Source: Pseudomonadales bacterium (GTDB taxonomy: Bacteria; Pseudomonadota; Gammaproteobacteria; Pseudomonadales; Pseudohongiellaceae). Taken from it: a DNA stretch of 45,314 bases. The stretch lies in NCBI GenBank assembly GCA_022819645.1, contig JAJEGU010000076.1, forward strand, positions 1 through 45,314, read 5' to 3'. Below are positions 23,855 to 34,510 of the stretch, in pieces. Numbering within the stretch: the first letter of the stretch is position 1; every line of letters starts with the position of its first letter. A program made the position numbers and the translations under genes. The notes beneath the pieces are model-generated. The model made no database searches. It had not been told where the DNA came from and saw nothing but the letters and a program-made list of their open reading frames with translations.

Positions 23855-25440
23855 GCGCCGCCGCGGCATCCGCGGGGGAGGAAGCGCGCCAGATGCCGGC
23901 GGAAGTGGCCGCCGACCTCGGCGCGCCCCTGCTCGACCTTGACGCCCTGGACCCCCACCAGATCGAGCGCGGCCTCGTCGACCGCAGATTGATCCGGCAA
24001 TACCGGGCGCTGCCCCTGCTGCGCCGGGGCGGCAGGCTGTTGCTCGCCCTGGCGGAGCCTGCCGCGATGGCGGCAGTGGATGAAATCCGCTTCCATACCG
24101 GATTACCCGTGCAGCCGGTGGTGGTGGAAGCCGGCAAACTCAGCCGGGCGCTGCAACTGCAGGACCGGGGCGAAAGCCTGCTGGACGAGGTGGGCCTGGA
24201 AGAATTGCAAGGTGATACGACGCCTCCGATGGAGCCCGGCGCCGAGGCCGCCAATGCCGATGAAACGCCCATAGTGCGGCTGGTCAACCGGCTGCTGCTC
24301 GATGCCCTCCAGGCCGGCGCCTCGGATATACATTTCGAGCCCTTCGAGACCAGTTGCCGGGTCCGCTTCCGCATCGACGGCATTCTCCACGAAATCACCC
24401 GCCCCCCGGTGCAAATCGCCCGCCGCATCGCATCAAGACTCAAGATCATGGCGGAAATGGACATCTCCGAGCGGCGCCTGCCCCAGGACGGCCGCATCCG
24501 CTTGCCGGCGGCGGATGGCGGCGGAGTCGATTTTCGCGTCAACACCCTGCCCACCCTGTGGGGGGAAAAGCTCGTGCTGCGGATTCTCGACGGCGGCGGG
24601 GCGCAAATGGACATCGACTCCCTTGGCCTGAGCGAATCCCAGCGTGAACATTTCGAGTCGGCCCTCAGGGCGAGCCAGGGAATGATTCTCGTCACCGGCC
24701 CCACGGGAAGCGGCAAGACGGTAACGCTCTATGCCGGCCTGCGTCTGCTCAATACGACGGAACGCAATATCGCCACGGCGGAAGACCCGGTGGAGATCAA
24801 TCTCGAAGGCGTGAACCAGGTCGCCGTCAACGATCGCATCGGCCTCGATTTCGCGGCCTGCCTGCGGGCCTTTCTGCGGCAGGACCCGGATGTGCTCATG
24901 GTGGGGGAAATCCGCGACCTGGAAACCGCCGCCATCGCCGTAAAGGCCGCCCAGACCGGCCATCTCGTGCTTTCCACCCTGCATACCAACAGCGCCGGGG
25001 AAACCCTGACCCGGCTCAGGAACATGGGCATCCCCCCATTCAATCTGGCGACTTCGGTGCGGCTCATTATCGCCCAGCGGCTGGCGCGAAAGCTCTGCGG
25101 CCATTGCCGCCAGCCACTGCGCCTGCCCAGGGACGCCCTGCTCCAGGCGGGATTCCTGGAAACCGAAATCGACAGCCTGCAACTCCATGGCGCCCGGGGC
25201 TGCGAGCATTGCAAGGGCGGCTACCGGGGCCGGGTGGGCATTTACGAGATGCTGCCGGTGAGCAATGAGTTGGCCCGGGTCATCATGGGCGACGGCAACG
25301 CCCTGGATATCGCCGCCCAGGCCGAAACCGAAGGCCATGAGGACCTGCGACGGACGGCGCTGGCAAGAGCCGCCGCCGGCCTCACCAGTCTGGACGAAGT
25401 CAACCGGGTAACCTGGACTCCGGGGGCCGGCGGACAATGA
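23848..25440 (+). CDS. pilB: Type IV pilus extension ATPase
   Basis: PilB powers pilus assembly at the inner membrane. The core has Walker [16 protein letters not shown], the Asp box [14 protein letters not shown], Walker [16 protein letters not shown], the His box [11 protein letters not shown] and the tetracysteine zinc site CGHC...CEHC near the end. The longest frame begins at a GTG at 23848, inside the last codons of pilA, and an upstream in-frame stop lies at 23839. The product is at most 530 residues, about 35 shorter than the Pseudomonas protein, because the first part of the N-terminal domain is missing; ATG 23893 would shorten it more. Coupled to pilC by ATGA. Confidence 0.95.
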   Translation: MLGAAAASAGEEARQMPAEVAADLGAPLLDLDALDPHQIERGLVDRRLIRQYRALPLLRRGGRLLLALAEPAAMAAVDEIRFHTGLPVQPVVVEAGKLSRALQLQDRGESLLDEVGLEELQGDTTPPMEPGAEAANADETPIVRLVNRLLLDALQAGASDIHFEPFETSCRVRFRIDGILHEITRPPVQIARRIASRLKIMAEMDISERRLPQDGRIRLPAADGGGVDFRVNTLPTLWGEKLVLRILDGGGAQMDIDSLGLSESQREHFESALRASQGMILVTGPTGSGKTVTLYAGLRLLNTTERNIATAEDPVEINLEGVNQVAVNDRIGLDFAACLRAFLRQDPDVLMVGEIRDLETAAIAVKAAQTGHLVLSTLHTNSAGETLTRLRNMGIPPFNLATSVRLIIAQRLARKLCGHCRQPLRLPRDALLQAGFLETEIDSLQLHGARGCEHCKGGYRGRVGIYEMLPVSNELARVIMGDGNALDIAAQAETEGHEDLRRTALARAAAGLTSLDEVNRVTWTPGAGGQ

Positions 25441-26642
25441 AGACAAGCGTGGCATTCATCTGGCGGGGAACCGACCGCCAGGGCAAACCCGCCGGGGGAG
25501 AAATCAGCGAAGCCAGCCTGGCCCTGGCCAAGGCGAGGCTGCGACGGCAGGGAATCCGGCCGCAAACCGTGCGGCGCAAACCAAAGCCCCTGTTCGGCGG
25601 CCGGGAACGGATCCGCCCCGGCGACATTGCGATTTTCACCCGGCAACTGGCGACCATGGTTCGCTCGGCGATTCCCCTGGTGCAATCGCTCAATGTCATG
25701 GCCGGCAGCACCGGCAATGCCGCCATGGGAGAAATGATCCGCAAGCTGCGGGACGATGTGGCCGGCGGCCATGGGCTGGCCGACAGCCTGGCCCGGCGGC
25801 CGAAACAGTTCGATTCGCTCTATTGCAGCCTGGTGGCCGCGGGGGAAAGCTCGGGCACCCTGGAAACCATGCTCGACCGGCTCGCCGGCTATCGGGAAAA
25901 GTCGGAACGACTCAAGGCAAAGATTCGCAAGGCGTTGACCTATCCCGTGGCGGTGGTTTGCGTCGCCATCGTGGTGACGGGACTGCTGCTGACCCGGGTC
26001 GTCCCTACCTTTGCCGAAACCTTTGCCGGCTTCAACGCGAAGTTGCCCGGCTTCACACTGCTTGTACTGCGGCTTTCGGATCTGGCGCTGGCCCACTGGC
26101 ATACCGCAGGCGCCATGGCAATGCTCGCCGCGGGATTGCTGGTCCACCTGCCGCGCCGTTCGCCGCGGTTTGCCGCCCTGTGCCAGCGCGCGCTGCTGCG
26201 CCTGCCGGTTTTCGGCCCCCTGCTGCGGAATGCCGCCATCGCCCGCATCGCCCGCACCCTGGCCACCTTGTTTCGCGCCGGCGCGCCGCTCACCGAGGCG
26301 CTGGAGTCCGTCGCCGAAGCGGCGGGCAATGTGGTCTATGCCGAGGCCGTGCGGACCATTGGCGAGGAGGTCCGCAATGGTCAGTCCCTGGCCGGGGCGA
26401 TTCGCGGGGCGCGCCTGTTTCCACCCATGCTCGAGCAGCTCGTTGACATCGGCGAGGAGTCCGGCGCACTCGACGACATGCTCGACCGCTGCGCCATTTT
26501 CTTCGAGGAAGACGTGGAATCCCGCGTGGACCGCTTAACGGCCCTGCTTGAGCCCTTTATAATGGCGCTGCTTGGCCTCCTTGTTGGCGGGCTGATGGTT
26601 GCCATGTACCTGCCAATTTTCCGGCTCGGCTCGGTTCTTTGA
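25437..26642 (+). CDS. pilC: Type IV pilus inner membrane platform protein
   Basis: This 401-residue GspF/PilC-family protein has two repeated cytoplasmic domains. Membrane segments are visible near residues 165-190 (VAVVCVAIVVTGLLLTRVVP), 220-240 and at the C-terminus (MALLGLLVGGLMVAMYLPIF). FTRQLATMVRSAIPLVQSLN is the typical first-repeat signature, and IARTLATLFRAGAPLTEAL the second. It is translationally coupled to pilB, and pilD follows after 13 bases. Confidence 0.95.
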   Translation: MKTSVAFIWRGTDRQGKPAGGEISEASLALAKARLRRQGIRPQTVRRKPKPLFGGRERIRPGDIAIFTRQLATMVRSAIPLVQSLNVMAGSTGNAAMGEMIRKLRDDVAGGHGLADSLARRPKQFDSLYCSLVAAGESSGTLETMLDRLAGYREKSERLKAKIRKALTYPVAVVCVAIVVTGLLLTRVVPTFAETFAGFNAKLPGFTLLVLRLSDLALAHWHTAGAMAMLAAGLLVHLPRRSPRFAALCQRALLRLPVFGPLLRNAAIARIARTLATLFRAGAPLTEALESVAEAAGNVVYAEAVRTIGEEVRNGQSLAGAIRGARLFPPMLEQLVDIGEESGALDDMLDRCAIFFEEDVESRVDRLTALLEPFIMALLGLLVGGLMVAMYLPIFRLGSVL

Positions 26643-26655
26643 CTCTCGGCGGCAC

Positions 26656-27531
26656 ATGAATTTACCGCAATTTCTCAGCGCTTCTCCCAGCCAGGCTTTC
26701 ATCGTGTTCCTGCTGTTCGGCCTGCTGGCCGGCAGCTTTCTCAATGTGGTGGTCTATCGGCTGCCCATCATGCTCAACCGGCAGTGGCAGATCGAGACGC
26801 GGCATTACCTCGGCCTGCTGCGGGACCCACACGACGCCGCCGGCAGGCCTTTCAACCTCGTGCGGCCCCGCTCCCATTGCCCGAAGTGCCAATGCGGGAT
26901 CAAGCCCTGGCAGTTGATTCCGGTATTCAGCTATCTGCTGCTGCGGGGCAAGTGCGCGGAATGCAGCGAGGCGATTCCCCTGCGCTATCCCCTGGTGGAA
27001 TTGCTTTGCGGGGCGCTGGCCGGCCTGCTGGCGCTGGGGTACGGCGCGGGCTGGCTCAGCCTGGCGCTGATCGGATTCAGCTATGTGTTGCTGGCCCTGG
27101 CGCTGATCGACTACGAAAACCAGTTGCTGCCGGACATACTGACCCTGCCCCTGCTCTGGCTCGGATTGCTGATCCACGCCCTGTTTCCCGACCTGCTGGA
27201 AACCAGCGCCACCGACGCCATCATCGGCGCCGCCGCCGGATACCTGCTACTTGGCGGATTTCATTACGCCTACCACCTGCTCACCGGCAAGGAAGGCATG
27301 GCCCGGGGCGACTTCAAGCTGCTTGCCGCCATCTGCGCCTGGCTGGGCTGGACCGCGCTGCCCTTCATCGTGCTGGTTTCCTCGGTGACCGGGGCGGTCT
27401 GGGGAATGGCGCTGGTGCTAGTCCGGGGCCGCTCCTGGTCCCAGCCCCTGCCGTTCGGCCCCTTTCTGGCGGCTGCCGGCTTTCTGGTAATGCTCGCCGG
27501 GCCCGACCGTCTGGCGGGCCTGCTCGGCTGA
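26656..27531 (+). CDS. pilD: Prepilin peptidase / N-methyltransferase
   Basis: PilD cleaves the PilA leader and methylates the new N-terminal Phe. The first cytoplasmic loop has the zinc-binding pairs CPKC and CAEC. The aspartyl protease residues are in ALIDYENQLLPD and GMARGDFKLL. About eight membrane segments are apparent. ATG 26656 (MNLPQFLSASPSQ) matches the family start; an earlier in-frame start at 26599 lies inside pilC. The 291 residues fit the family. coaE follows after 12 bases. Confidence 0.95.
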   Translation: MNLPQFLSASPSQAFIVFLLFGLLAGSFLNVVVYRLPIMLNRQWQIETRHYLGLLRDPHDAAGRPFNLVRPRSHCPKCQCGIKPWQLIPVFSYLLLRGKCAECSEAIPLRYPLVELLCGALAGLLALGYGAGWLSLALIGFSYVLLALALIDYENQLLPDILTLPLLWLGLLIHALFPDLLETSATDAIIGAAAGYLLLGGFHYAYHLLTGKEGMARGDFKLLAAICAWLGWTALPFIVLVSSVTGAVWGMALVLVRGRSWSQPLPFGPFLAAAGFLVMLAGPDRLAGLLG

Positions 27532-27543
27532 GCGCGCCCGGAG

Positions 27544-28149
27544 ATGGGATTCAGGGTAGGGCTCACCGGCGGCATCGGCAGCGGCAAAAGCACCGTGGCA
27601 AGAATATTCGCCGGGCTTGGGGTCGACGTTTTCGACGCCGATACGGCAGCCCGGGAAGTCGTCGAGCCGCCGAGTCCGGCGCTGGACGCCATCCGGGAGC
27701 GCCATGGACCGGAAATACTCATGGCCTCGGGAATACTGGACCGGCCCCGGCTGCGGCGACTGGTCTTTGACGACAGTGGCGAGCGCAAGTGGCTCGAAGA
27801 CCTGCTGCATCCGCTCATCGGCGAGCGCCTGCGGCGGCAAATCGACGGTTCGCGGTCCGCTTACTGCATGCTGGTCTCGCCCCTGCTGCTGGAAACCGGC
27901 CAGCGGCGACTCATTGACCGGGTGCTGGTGGTGGATGTCTCCCGGAACACCCAGTTGCGGCGCAGCCTGTTGCGCGACGGCGGCGACCGCGCCACCATCG
28001 AGGCGATCATCGATACCCAGACGCCCCGCGACCAGCGCCTTGCCGCCGCCGCCGACATCATCGACAACGAAGCCGAAGAGGACGCATTGTCCGCCCGGGT
28101 GCAGAGCTTGCACCGGCTTTATCTGGAACTGGCGAAGTTCCATGAATAA
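27544..28149 (+). CDS. coaE: Dephospho-CoA kinase
   Basis: CoaE phosphorylates the ribose 3'-hydroxyl of dephospho-CoA, the last step of CoA synthesis. Walker A is [15 protein letters not shown], followed by [15 protein letters not shown] with the catalytic Asp, and [17 protein letters not shown]. The 201 residues are the standard length. Its place after pilD and before yacG is a common gammaproteobacterial order; the zapD gene often found between coaE and yacG is absent here. Confidence 0.95.
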   Translation: MGFRVGLTGGIGSGKSTVARIFAGLGVDVFDADTAAREVVEPPSPALDAIRERHGPEILMASGILDRPRLRRLVFDDSGERKWLEDLLHPLIGERLRRQIDGSRSAYCMLVSPLLLETGQRRLIDRVLVVDVSRNTQLRRSLLRDGGDRATIEAIIDTQTPRDQRLAAAADIIDNEAEEDALSARVQSLHRLYLELAKFHE

Positions 28150-28179
28150 CGGCGTATGCCATATTGCGCGTTTGTTTGA

Positions 28180-28266
28180 CTGTCATTCTGCGCGTAGTCG
28201 CAGAATCTCATGCAGTGGCCTCCCGAGGAGATTCTGCGACTGCGCTTCGCTTCGCGCAGAATGACG
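28180..28266. repeat. Palindromic repeat (family 2, copy 3)
   Basis: Arms GTCATTCTGCGCGTAGTCGC and, inverted, GCGACTGCG...CGCGCAGAATGAC enclose about 25 bases. It is the most regular of the three copies. It lies in the coaE-yacG gap, immediately before the yacG ribosome binding site GGAGG. Confidence 0.7.
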
Positions 28267-28280
28267 GAGGGAAGTTGTCC

Positions 28281-28478
28281 ATGAGTGAAGAACCGGATTC
28301 CATAAACTGCCCGAACTGCGGCAAGAATGTCCCCTGGACCCGGGCAAGCCGGTACCGTCCTTTCTGCAGCCAGCGCTGCCAACTGATCGATCTGGGCGAG
28401 TGGGCTGCCGAAAACTACCGCGTTCCCGGCGAAGCCGGCCCTGCTCCGGAAAAACCCGATTCCGAATCCCTGCAATAA
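28281..28478 (+). CDS. yacG: DNA gyrase inhibitor YacG, zinc-binding
   Basis: YacG is a small zinc-finger protein that binds GyrB. The 65-residue product has the CPNC...CSQRC four-Cys site with the family segments [19 protein letters not shown] and LIDLGEWA, and a charged C-terminal tail. The ATG at 28281 follows a GGAGG site. A longer frame from 28164 would only read through the palindromic repeat. Its 3' end is separated by 2 bases from the convergent mutT/thiE gene. Confidence 0.92.
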   Translation: MSEEPDSINCPNCGKNVPWTRASRYRPFCSQRCQLIDLGEWAAENYRVPGEAGPAPEKPDSESLQ

Positions 28479-28480
28479 CT

Positions 28481-29425
28481 TCAATCGCAGAAATTTCGAA
28501 TCCCCGCCAGGCCGAAAGCGCCATGGCTTCTGGCCAGCATGGCCTGGGCCGGATGCAGGCCGCCCAGGGCGAAAACCGGCAACTCGACCTGGTCCGCCAG
28601 ACGGCGAAATCCTCGCCAGCCAAGCAATTCCCCGGGGGCATACTTGCCCGTGGCCGCCACTGGTGAGAGCAGGGCGAAATCCACACCCAGGGCTTCCGCC
28701 CGGCGCAGTTCCGCCAGGGAATGACAGGAAGCGCTGAACCATTGCCCCCCGGGAACCGGGCGCGCTTGCAGTTGCGCCAGTACTCGACCGGAAGCATGGA
28801 AGCCGCAGCCGCTCCAGGCGGGGTCGTAGTGCCCGGGCGGATTGTTGAACAGCAGATGCGTTGAGCTTCCGGCGGCCAGTTCCAGCGCCGCCTCGAACCA
28901 GCGCCGATACAGTTCTGGCGACAATTGGGGCTGGCGCACCTGAATCAGTTCCCGGTCGCTTTCGATCTGCCTGCGCAGCAATGCGAGAAAGTCCTTTTCA
29001 GCAGGCATTTGCGGCGTTATCGACAAGGCGGGGGGTAATCGCAGCAAGCGCACGATGGGGGTATTGGCGGCGGGAAAGTCGGCCTCGCGCAGGTCATGCC
29101 GCTCCCGCCAGGCAATCTGCTGTCCTTCCCTGCCGCGGGCCTCGCCGGACCAGCGGCTTACCAGATGCACATCGAGCAGGACATGCTTGTCGCTGTAACG
29201 ATGTTTCACCCGGCAAAGGGGATGGCTGGCAAGCGGCCTGAGCCCGGTTTCCTCATGCAATTCCCGGTGCAGGGCCTGCAGGGGAGACTCTCCCGCTTCG
29301 CGCTTGCCGCCGGGAAACTCCCACAGCCCGCCCTGGTGGCTGTCCTTCCCGCGCAAGGCGACCAGGGTCCGGTCCTGGTGATTGCGAACCACCGCCACCA
29401 TGACATGCACCGGAGAACCGTTCAT
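28481..29425 (-). CDS. mutT: MutT Nudix hydrolase fused to a ThiE-like domain
   Basis: The N-terminal domain (about 1-130) is an 8-oxo-dGTP diphosphatase with the Nudix box GGKREAGESPLQALHRELHEE. The C-terminal domain (about 140-314) is a TIM barrel of the thiamine phosphate synthase type, with FSASCHSLAELRRAEALGVD, ALLSPVAATGKYA and VFALGGLHPAQ. This MutT/ThiE-like fusion is known in gammaproteobacteria; the role of the second domain is unsettled. ATG 29425 (MNGSPVHVMVAVV) aligns with MutT; an upstream start at 29473 would overlap argJ. It is the last gene of the minus-strand dcw-secA-argJ series. Confidence 0.92.
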   Translation of the reverse strand: MNGSPVHVMVAVVRNHQDRTLVALRGKDSHQGGLWEFPGGKREAGESPLQALHRELHEETGLRPLASHPLCRVKHRYSDKHVLLDVHLVSRWSGEARGREGQQIAWRERHDLREADFPAANTPIVRLLRLPPALSITPQMPAEKDFLALLRRQIESDRELIQVRQPQLSPELYRRWFEAALELAAGSSTHLLFNNPPGHYDPAWSGCGFHASGRVLAQLQARPVPGGQWFSASCHSLAELRRAEALGVDFALLSPVAATGKYAPGELLGWRGFRRLADQVELPVFALGGLHPAQAMLARSHGAFGLAGIRNFCD

Positions 29426-29453
29426 TTTCAGCCCGGCTGATCTGTTTTCGGGT

Positions 29454-30677
29454 TCAGGTCCGGTAGTCGGCATTGATTCGCACGTATTCGTGGCTCAGGT
29501 CCGAGGTCCAGACGGTTTCCTCGCAGTCACCCCGGCCGAGACGGATATCGATTTCAATGTCGGTTCCGGCCATGGCGGCAAGTCCGGCTTCTTCCGAGTA
29601 GTTCTCGTGCAGTTCGCCATGGGCTACCACGGGTACGCTACCGAGGAGGATGCGAAGACCGCCGGGATCGAGGTTTTCCACGCCGGCCCGGCCCACCGCG
29701 GCCAGAATCCGGCCCCAGTTCGGGTCCGATGCGAAGCAGGCGGTCTTCACCAGGGGCGACTCCGCCACGGCATAGGCCACTTGCAGACATTCGCGGCTGC
29801 TGCCGCCTTCGCTGACCCGCACGGTGATGAATTTGCCGGCGCCTTCGGCATCGCGGATGATGGCCTGGGCCAGATGCCGGAATACCTGCCCCAATGCTTC
29901 GCGAAACCGGTTCCAGTTTGACCCGTCGCTTTCCGCAAGCTTCGGGCCGGCGCCGGTGGCACAGAGCAGGCAGGCGTCATTGGTGGAAGTGTCGCCGTCC
30001 ACGGTGATGCGGTTGAAGCTGTGTTTTACCTGCTCGCGCAGCAGCGCATCCAACTGGCTGCGGCTCAGCCCGGCGTCGGTGAAGACAAAGGCGAGCATGG
30101 TGGCCATATCGGGGCGAATCATCCCCGCGCCCTTGGCAAAGCCTGCGATGCGTACACTGTTACCATTGACATCCAGTTCGGCCCAGGCGGATTTGGCTTC
30201 GGTGTCGGTGGTGAGTATGCCCCTTGCGGCATCGGGCCAGGCCTCGGCGTCGAGCCGGGACAGCAGTTGCGGCAGGGCCTTGCCGATGCTGTCCACCGGC
30301 AGCGCTTCGCCGATGACGCCGGTGGAAAAGGGCAGCACCTGTTCCGGGGAAACGCCGCGCTGCCGCGCCAGGGCGCGGCAACAGGCCAGCGCCGCCTCGC
30401 GCCCGGCGCCGCCGGTGCCGGCATTGGCGTTGCCGGCATTGATCAGCAGGTAACGCGGGCTTGCGGCGCCGAGATGGCGGCGGGCGATTTCCACCGGGGC
30501 GGCGCAAAAGGCGTTTTGGGTGAATACCGCGCAGGTCTCGCTGCCTCCGGCAAGTTCCACGGCGACCAGGTCCAGCCGGTCCGGGTAGCGGATGCCCGCC
30601 CGAACCCCCGCCAGTCTCACGCCCGGTACGCCCGGAATGGGTCCCGGCTGCAGGACGGGGTCAGCGGATACGGCCAC
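29454..30677 (-). CDS. argJ: Glutamate N-acetyltransferase / ornithine acetyltransferase
   Basis: ArgJ transfers acetyl from N-acetylornithine to glutamate and may also make N-acetylglutamate, recycling acetyl in arginine synthesis. The proenzyme cleaves itself before the Thr of [17 protein letters not shown], which becomes the nucleophile. The start is probably the GTG at 30677 (GTG-GCC-GTA), giving 407 residues, the standard length, and overlapping the secA end by 17 bases. The longest frame, to 30722, would overlap by 62. [11 protein letters not shown] and [18 protein letters not shown] are further family motifs. Confidence 0.94.
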   Translation of the reverse strand: MAVSADPVLQPGPIPGVPGVRLAGVRAGIRYPDRLDLVAVELAGGSETCAVFTQNAFCAAPVEIARRHLGAASPRYLLINAGNANAGTGGAGREAALACCRALARQRGVSPEQVLPFSTGVIGEALPVDSIGKALPQLLSRLDAEAWPDAARGILTTDTEAKSAWAELDVNGNSVRIAGFAKGAGMIRPDMATMLAFVFTDAGLSRSQLDALLREQVKHSFNRITVDGDTSTNDACLLCATGAGPKLAESDGSNWNRFREALGQVFRHLAQAIIRDAEGAGKFITVRVSEGGSSRECLQVAYAVAESPLVKTACFASDPNWGRILAAVGRAGVENLDPGGLRILLGSVPVVAHGELHENYSEEAGLAAMAGTDIEIDIRLGRGDCEETVWTSDLSHEYVRINADYRT

Positions 30678-33468
30678 AGCAGTTTTTGTATTTCTTGCCG
30701 GAACCGCAGGGGCAGGGCGCATTGCGGCCCACCTTGGGTACTTCGCGGACGAAAGGCTGGGGCTGCAATTGCTGTTGCGGCTGGGGCCGGAGTTGAGGCT
30801 GGCCGGATGCTGGAAGTGGCTGTGGCTGCCGCGCCGCGGGAGAAGCTTGCGCGGCGCCGCCGAGTGCGGATACGCTCTGGTGCTGGAAATTCATCCGCTC
30901 CCGCGCCGCCTGTTCCTGCCGCCGCCGCTCGATGGCGGCGACTTCGTCTTCCTGGCGAATGCTCACCTGGCTCAGCATCTTGACGACTTCGAACTGGAAA
31001 TTCGACAGCAGGTCCTGGAACAGGGAAAAGGCTTCCCGCTTGTATTCCTGGCGCGGATTCTTGCCGCCGTAGCTGCGCAGGAAGATTCCCTGGCGCAGAT
31101 GATCCATGGTCGCCAGATGCTCCTTCCACAAGGTGTCGAGAATCTGCAGCATGATCTGCTTCTCAAACAACCGCATCTTGTCGCCCACCACCGCGCACTT
31201 GGCGATGTATTCCTCGCCGAGCTTGCCGCTGATCTTTTCCTTGAGCTGATGCTCGTGGAGGCTTTCGTCCTCGTCGAGCCAGACGCGCACCGGCAGCTTG
31301 CTGCGGAACTCGGCTTCAATGGCGTTTTCCAGCCCTTCCAGGTCCCACTGTTCGGGAATGCTTTGCGGCGGGATGAAACGGTCCACCAACTGGACCACGA
31401 CTTCCTCGCGCATGCCATCGAGCATTTCCGAAACGTCCTCGTTGCTCATCAGCTCATTGCGCTGGCGGTAGATGATGGTGCGCTGGTCGTTGGCGACATT
31501 GTCATACTCAAGCAATTGCTTGCGTATGTCGAAATTGCGGCCTTCCACCTTGCGCTGGGCTTTTTCGATGGAGCGGGTGACCATGCCGGCTTCGATGGCT
31601 TCACCGTGTTGCATGCCGAGCTTGCGCATGAAATTCTTGACCCCTTCCCCGGCGAAAATCCGCATCAGGTCGTCTTCCATGGACAGGTAGAAGCGGGAAT
31701 GGCCCGGGTCGCCCTGGCGGCCGGCGCGGCCCCGGAGCTGATTGTCGATGCGGCGGGATTCATGACGCTCGGTGCCGACGATATGCAGTCCGCCGGCGGC
31801 AAGCACCTGGTCATGGCGCTCCCGCCATTCTTCGCGAATGCGCGCGACTTGGGCCTCGCTGGGCGCGGCAAGCGTCTCGACTTCCGCCTCCCACTTGCCG
31901 CCGAGCACGATGTCGGTGCCGCGGCCGGCCATATTGGTGGCGATGGTCACGGCGCCGGGGCGGCCGGCCTGGGCGATGATGTGGGCTTCCTTTTCGTGGA
32001 ATTTCGCGTTGAGTACTTCGTGCCTGATGCCGTTCTTTTTCAGGAAGCGGGAAAGCAGCTCGGAGTTTTCAATGGAAGCCGTCCCCACGAGCACCGGCGC
32101 GCCATTGCCGCTGATCTCGGTGATGTCCTTTACCACGGCTTCGAATTTCTCTTCCATGGTGAGGTAGATCAGGTCGTTGTCGTCGATGCGGATCATGGGC
32201 GCATTGGTGGGGATGACCACCACGTCTAGCCCGTAGATCTGGTTGAATTCAAAGGCTTCGGTATCGGCGGTGCCGGTCATGCCGGCGAGCTTGTTGTACA
32301 GGCGGAAGTAATTCTGGAATGTGGTGGAGGCCAGGGTCTGGCTTTCGCTCTGGATCGGCAGCCGCTCCTTGGCTTCAAGCGCCTGGTGCAGGCCTTCGGA
32401 CAATCGCCTGCCTTCCATGGTGCGGCCGGTGTGCTCGTCGATGAGCACGATGCGCTGGTCCTGGACGATGTATTGCACGTCTTTCTGGAACAGATGATGG
32501 GCCTTGAGCGCGGCGTGCATGTGGTGCAGCAGGGTCAGGTTGGTGGCGGCGTACAGCGAATCCCCGGGAGCGAGCAGCTTGCGGCTGACGAGCAGTTCCT
32601 CCACATGGGCGTGGCCTGACTCGGTAAGTTCCACCTGGCGGGTTTTTTCGTCCACGGTGAAATGGCCGCTTTCCTCGGCGACGAAGTTCCGGTCCATCAT
32701 TTCAAGCCTGGATTTTTCCACCCGGGTTCCGCGCTTCAATCGGGGAATCAGCTTGTTGATGTCCTGGTAGAGCTGGGAGCTGTCTTCGGCGGCGCCGGAA
32801 ATGATCAGGGGCGTTCGCGCCTCGTCGATGAGAATCGAGTCCACCTCGTCTACGATGGCGAAATTCAGCGGCTTCTGCATGCGGTCTTCGAGGCGGAAGG
32901 CCATGTTGTCCCGGAGATAATCGAAGCCGAATTCGTTGTTGGTGCCGTAGGTGATGGAGCAGCCGTAGGCGGCCTGCTTTTCCTGCACCGTAGTGCCGGC
33001 CTTGACCACGCCCACGCTGAGGTCGAGAAATTCGTAGATGGGGCGCATCCAGTTGGCGTCGCGCTCGGCGAGATATTCGTTGACCGTGACGATGTGCACG
33101 CCGTTGCCGGTGAGAGCGTTGAGGTAGGCCGGCAGGGTCGCCACGAGGGTCTTGCCTTCCCCGGTGCGCATTTCGGCGATGGAGCCCTCGTGCAGCACCA
33201 TGCCGCCGATCAACTGCACATCGAAATGGCGCATTCCGAGGCTGCGCTTGCCCGCCTCGCGAACCGCGGCGAAGGCCTCGGGCAAAAGGCTTTCCAGGGT
33301 TTCTCCCTGGCCGAGCCGGTCGCGCAGGCTATCGGTGCCCGCGCGCAGTTCCTCGTCGGTCCTGGCCTCGTATTCGGGTTCGAGCCGGTTGATTGCGGCC
33401 ACCGTCCTGCGCATGCGTTTCAGCTTGCGCGAATTGCTGCTGCCAAAGATCTTGCTGAGAAGTTTCAT
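30661..33468 (-). CDS. secA: Preprotein translocase ATPase
   Basis: SecA drives protein export through SecYEG. The 935-residue product has Walker [12 protein letters not shown] (about 101-111), [10 protein letters not shown], the DEAD-like [20 protein letters not shown] and [14 protein letters not shown] in the second motor domain. The C-terminal zinc motif is complete ([16 protein letters not shown]), preceded by a Gln- and Pro-rich linker. The ATG at 33468 is used; a TTG three bases upstream is also in frame. It follows lpxC almost without gap, as in many gammaproteobacteria. Confidence 0.97.
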   Translation of the reverse strand: MKLLSKIFGSSNSRKLKRMRRTVAAINRLEPEYEARTDEELRAGTDSLRDRLGQGETLESLLPEAFAAVREAGKRSLGMRHFDVQLIGGMVLHEGSIAEMRTGEGKTLVATLPAYLNALTGNGVHIVTVNEYLAERDANWMRPIYEFLDLSVGVVKAGTTVQEKQAAYGCSITYGTNNEFGFDYLRDNMAFRLEDRMQKPLNFAIVDEVDSILIDEARTPLIISGAAEDSSQLYQDINKLIPRLKRGTRVEKSRLEMMDRNFVAEESGHFTVDEKTRQVELTESGHAHVEELLVSRKLLAPGDSLYAATNLTLLHHMHAALKAHHLFQKDVQYIVQDQRIVLIDEHTGRTMEGRRLSEGLHQALEAKERLPIQSESQTLASTTFQNYFRLYNKLAGMTGTADTEAFEFNQIYGLDVVVIPTNAPMIRIDDNDLIYLTMEEKFEAVVKDITEISGNGAPVLVGTASIENSELLSRFLKKNGIRHEVLNAKFHEKEAHIIAQAGRPGAVTIATNMAGRGTDIVLGGKWEAEVETLAAPSEAQVARIREEWRERHDQVLAAGGLHIVGTERHESRRIDNQLRGRAGRQGDPGHSRFYLSMEDDLMRIFAGEGVKNFMRKLGMQHGEAIEAGMVTRSIEKAQRKVEGRNFDIRKQLLEYDNVANDQRTIIYRQRNELMSNEDVSEMLDGMREEVVVQLVDRFIPPQSIPEQWDLEGLENAIEAEFRSKLPVRVWLDEDESLHEHQLKEKISGKLGEEYIAKCAVVGDKMRLFEKQIMLQILDTLWKEHLATMDHLRQGIFLRSYGGKNPRQEYKREAFSLFQDLLSNFQFEVVKMLSQVSIRQEDEVAAIERRRQEQAARERMNFQHQSVSALGGAAQASPAARQPQPLPASGQPQLRPQPQQQLQPQPFVREVPKVGRNAPCPCGSGKKYKNCCGRIR

Positions 33469-33471
33469 CAA

Positions 33472-34383
33472 TCAGGCGGCTAGTACGGGCCTGACGTAGG
33501 AGATGGGGACGTTGGCTTCCTTTTCAAAGCAAATGATTTCCCAGGCATCGTCGGTCACTTCCAGCGTTCGCAACAGGGCGTTGTTCAGCGCGTGCCCGGA
33601 TTTGTATCCCTTGAAGGCGCCGAGCAGGCTGTTGCCGAGCAGGTAGAGGTCGCCGATGGAATCGAGAATCTTGTGCTTGACGAATTCGTCCTCGTAGCGC
33701 AGACCATCCTCGTTGAGCACCTTGTAGTCGCCCACGGCAATGGCGTTGTCCATGCTTGCGCCGAGGGCGAGATTGCGGTTGCGCAACTCCTCGAACTCGT
33801 GCATGAAGCCGAAAGTGCGGGCCCGGGAAACTTCCTTCACGAAAGAAGTGCTGGAAAAATCCACGGTGGCGGATTTGGTGTACTTGCGATAAACCGGATG
33901 GTCATAAAGCAGTGTGTAGCTGACCTTGAAACCGTCGAATGGCTCAAGGCTCACCGACTTGTCGCCCTGGCGCAGGCAGACGGGTTTCTTGATGCGGATG
34001 AAACTCTTGCTCGCGGCCTGTTCTTCGATACCGGCGGACTGGATGAGGAAGACGAATGGCCCGGCGCTGCCGTCCATGATGGGAATTTCCGGTGCGTCCA
34101 CATCGATAAGGGCATTGTCGATGCCGAGGCCACACAGCGCCGACATCAGATGCTCGATGGTGGCGACCCGGACATCGTCCATCACCAGTGTGGTGGACAG
34201 GGTGGTGTCGCCCACATTGCCGGCCCGGGCGGGGATTTCCACCACCGGGTCGAGGTCCACCCGGCGGAATACGATGCCGGTATGCGCCGGCGCCGGCTGC
34301 AAGGACAGGCTGACCTTGTTGCCGGTGTGCAGACCCACGCCAGTGGCGCGAATCGCATTTTTCAGGGTGCGCTGCTTGAGCAT
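33472..34383 (-). CDS. lpxC: UDP-3-O-acyl-N-acetylglucosamine deacetylase
   Basis: LpxC is the zinc deacetylase that commits to lipid A synthesis. The 303 residues open [20 protein letters not shown]. Metal and catalytic residues are in [15 protein letters not shown] (first zinc His), [14 protein letters not shown] (second zinc His and Asp) and [10 protein letters not shown] (catalytic His). Presence of LpxC implies an outer membrane with lipid A. It lies between ftsZ and secA in the conserved order. Confidence 0.97.
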   Translation of the reverse strand: MLKQRTLKNAIRATGVGLHTGNKVSLSLQPAPAHTGIVFRRVDLDPVVEIPARAGNVGDTTLSTTLVMDDVRVATIEHLMSALCGLGIDNALIDVDAPEIPIMDGSAGPFVFLIQSAGIEEQAASKSFIRIKKPVCLRQGDKSVSLEPFDGFKVSYTLLYDHPVYRKYTKSATVDFSSTSFVKEVSRARTFGFMHEFEELRNRNLALGASMDNAIAVGDYKVLNEDGLRYEDEFVKHKILDSIGDLYLLGNSLLGAFKGYKSGHALNNALLRTLEVTDDAWEIICFEKEANVPISYVRPVLAA

Positions 34384-34414
34384 GGGTTACCTGGCCCAGC
34401 TTCGGTTAGGCGGA

Positions 34415-34443
34415 ATGCTACCAGACTATGGCCTGCTGCCCAA
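34415..34443 (-). promoter_or_regulatory. Candidate lpxC promoter
   Basis: On the minus strand TTGGGC (34443-34438) and TAGCAT (34420-34415) are separated by exactly 17 bases, about 32 bases before the lpxC ATG. The 127-base ftsZ-lpxC gap is one of the largest in the cluster, and in Escherichia coli lpxC has its own promoter here. Confidence 0.4.
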
Positions 34444-34510
34444 GGAATAGCGCAACCGGCAGGTTTTTATTTTGCAACGGCCTCCCACTGCAGACCAGTG
34501 CGGCTCCGCT

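Noticed and set aside
30592..32229. Plus-strand open frame of 545 codons opposite secA
   Set aside because: It is a shadow of the secA coding strand in GC-rich DNA; secA itself has complete motifs.
34486..34500. CACTG/CAGTG hairpin after ftsZ as a terminator
   Set aside because: The stem is only 5 bases with no T run, and lpxC continues on the same strand; it is too weak to call.
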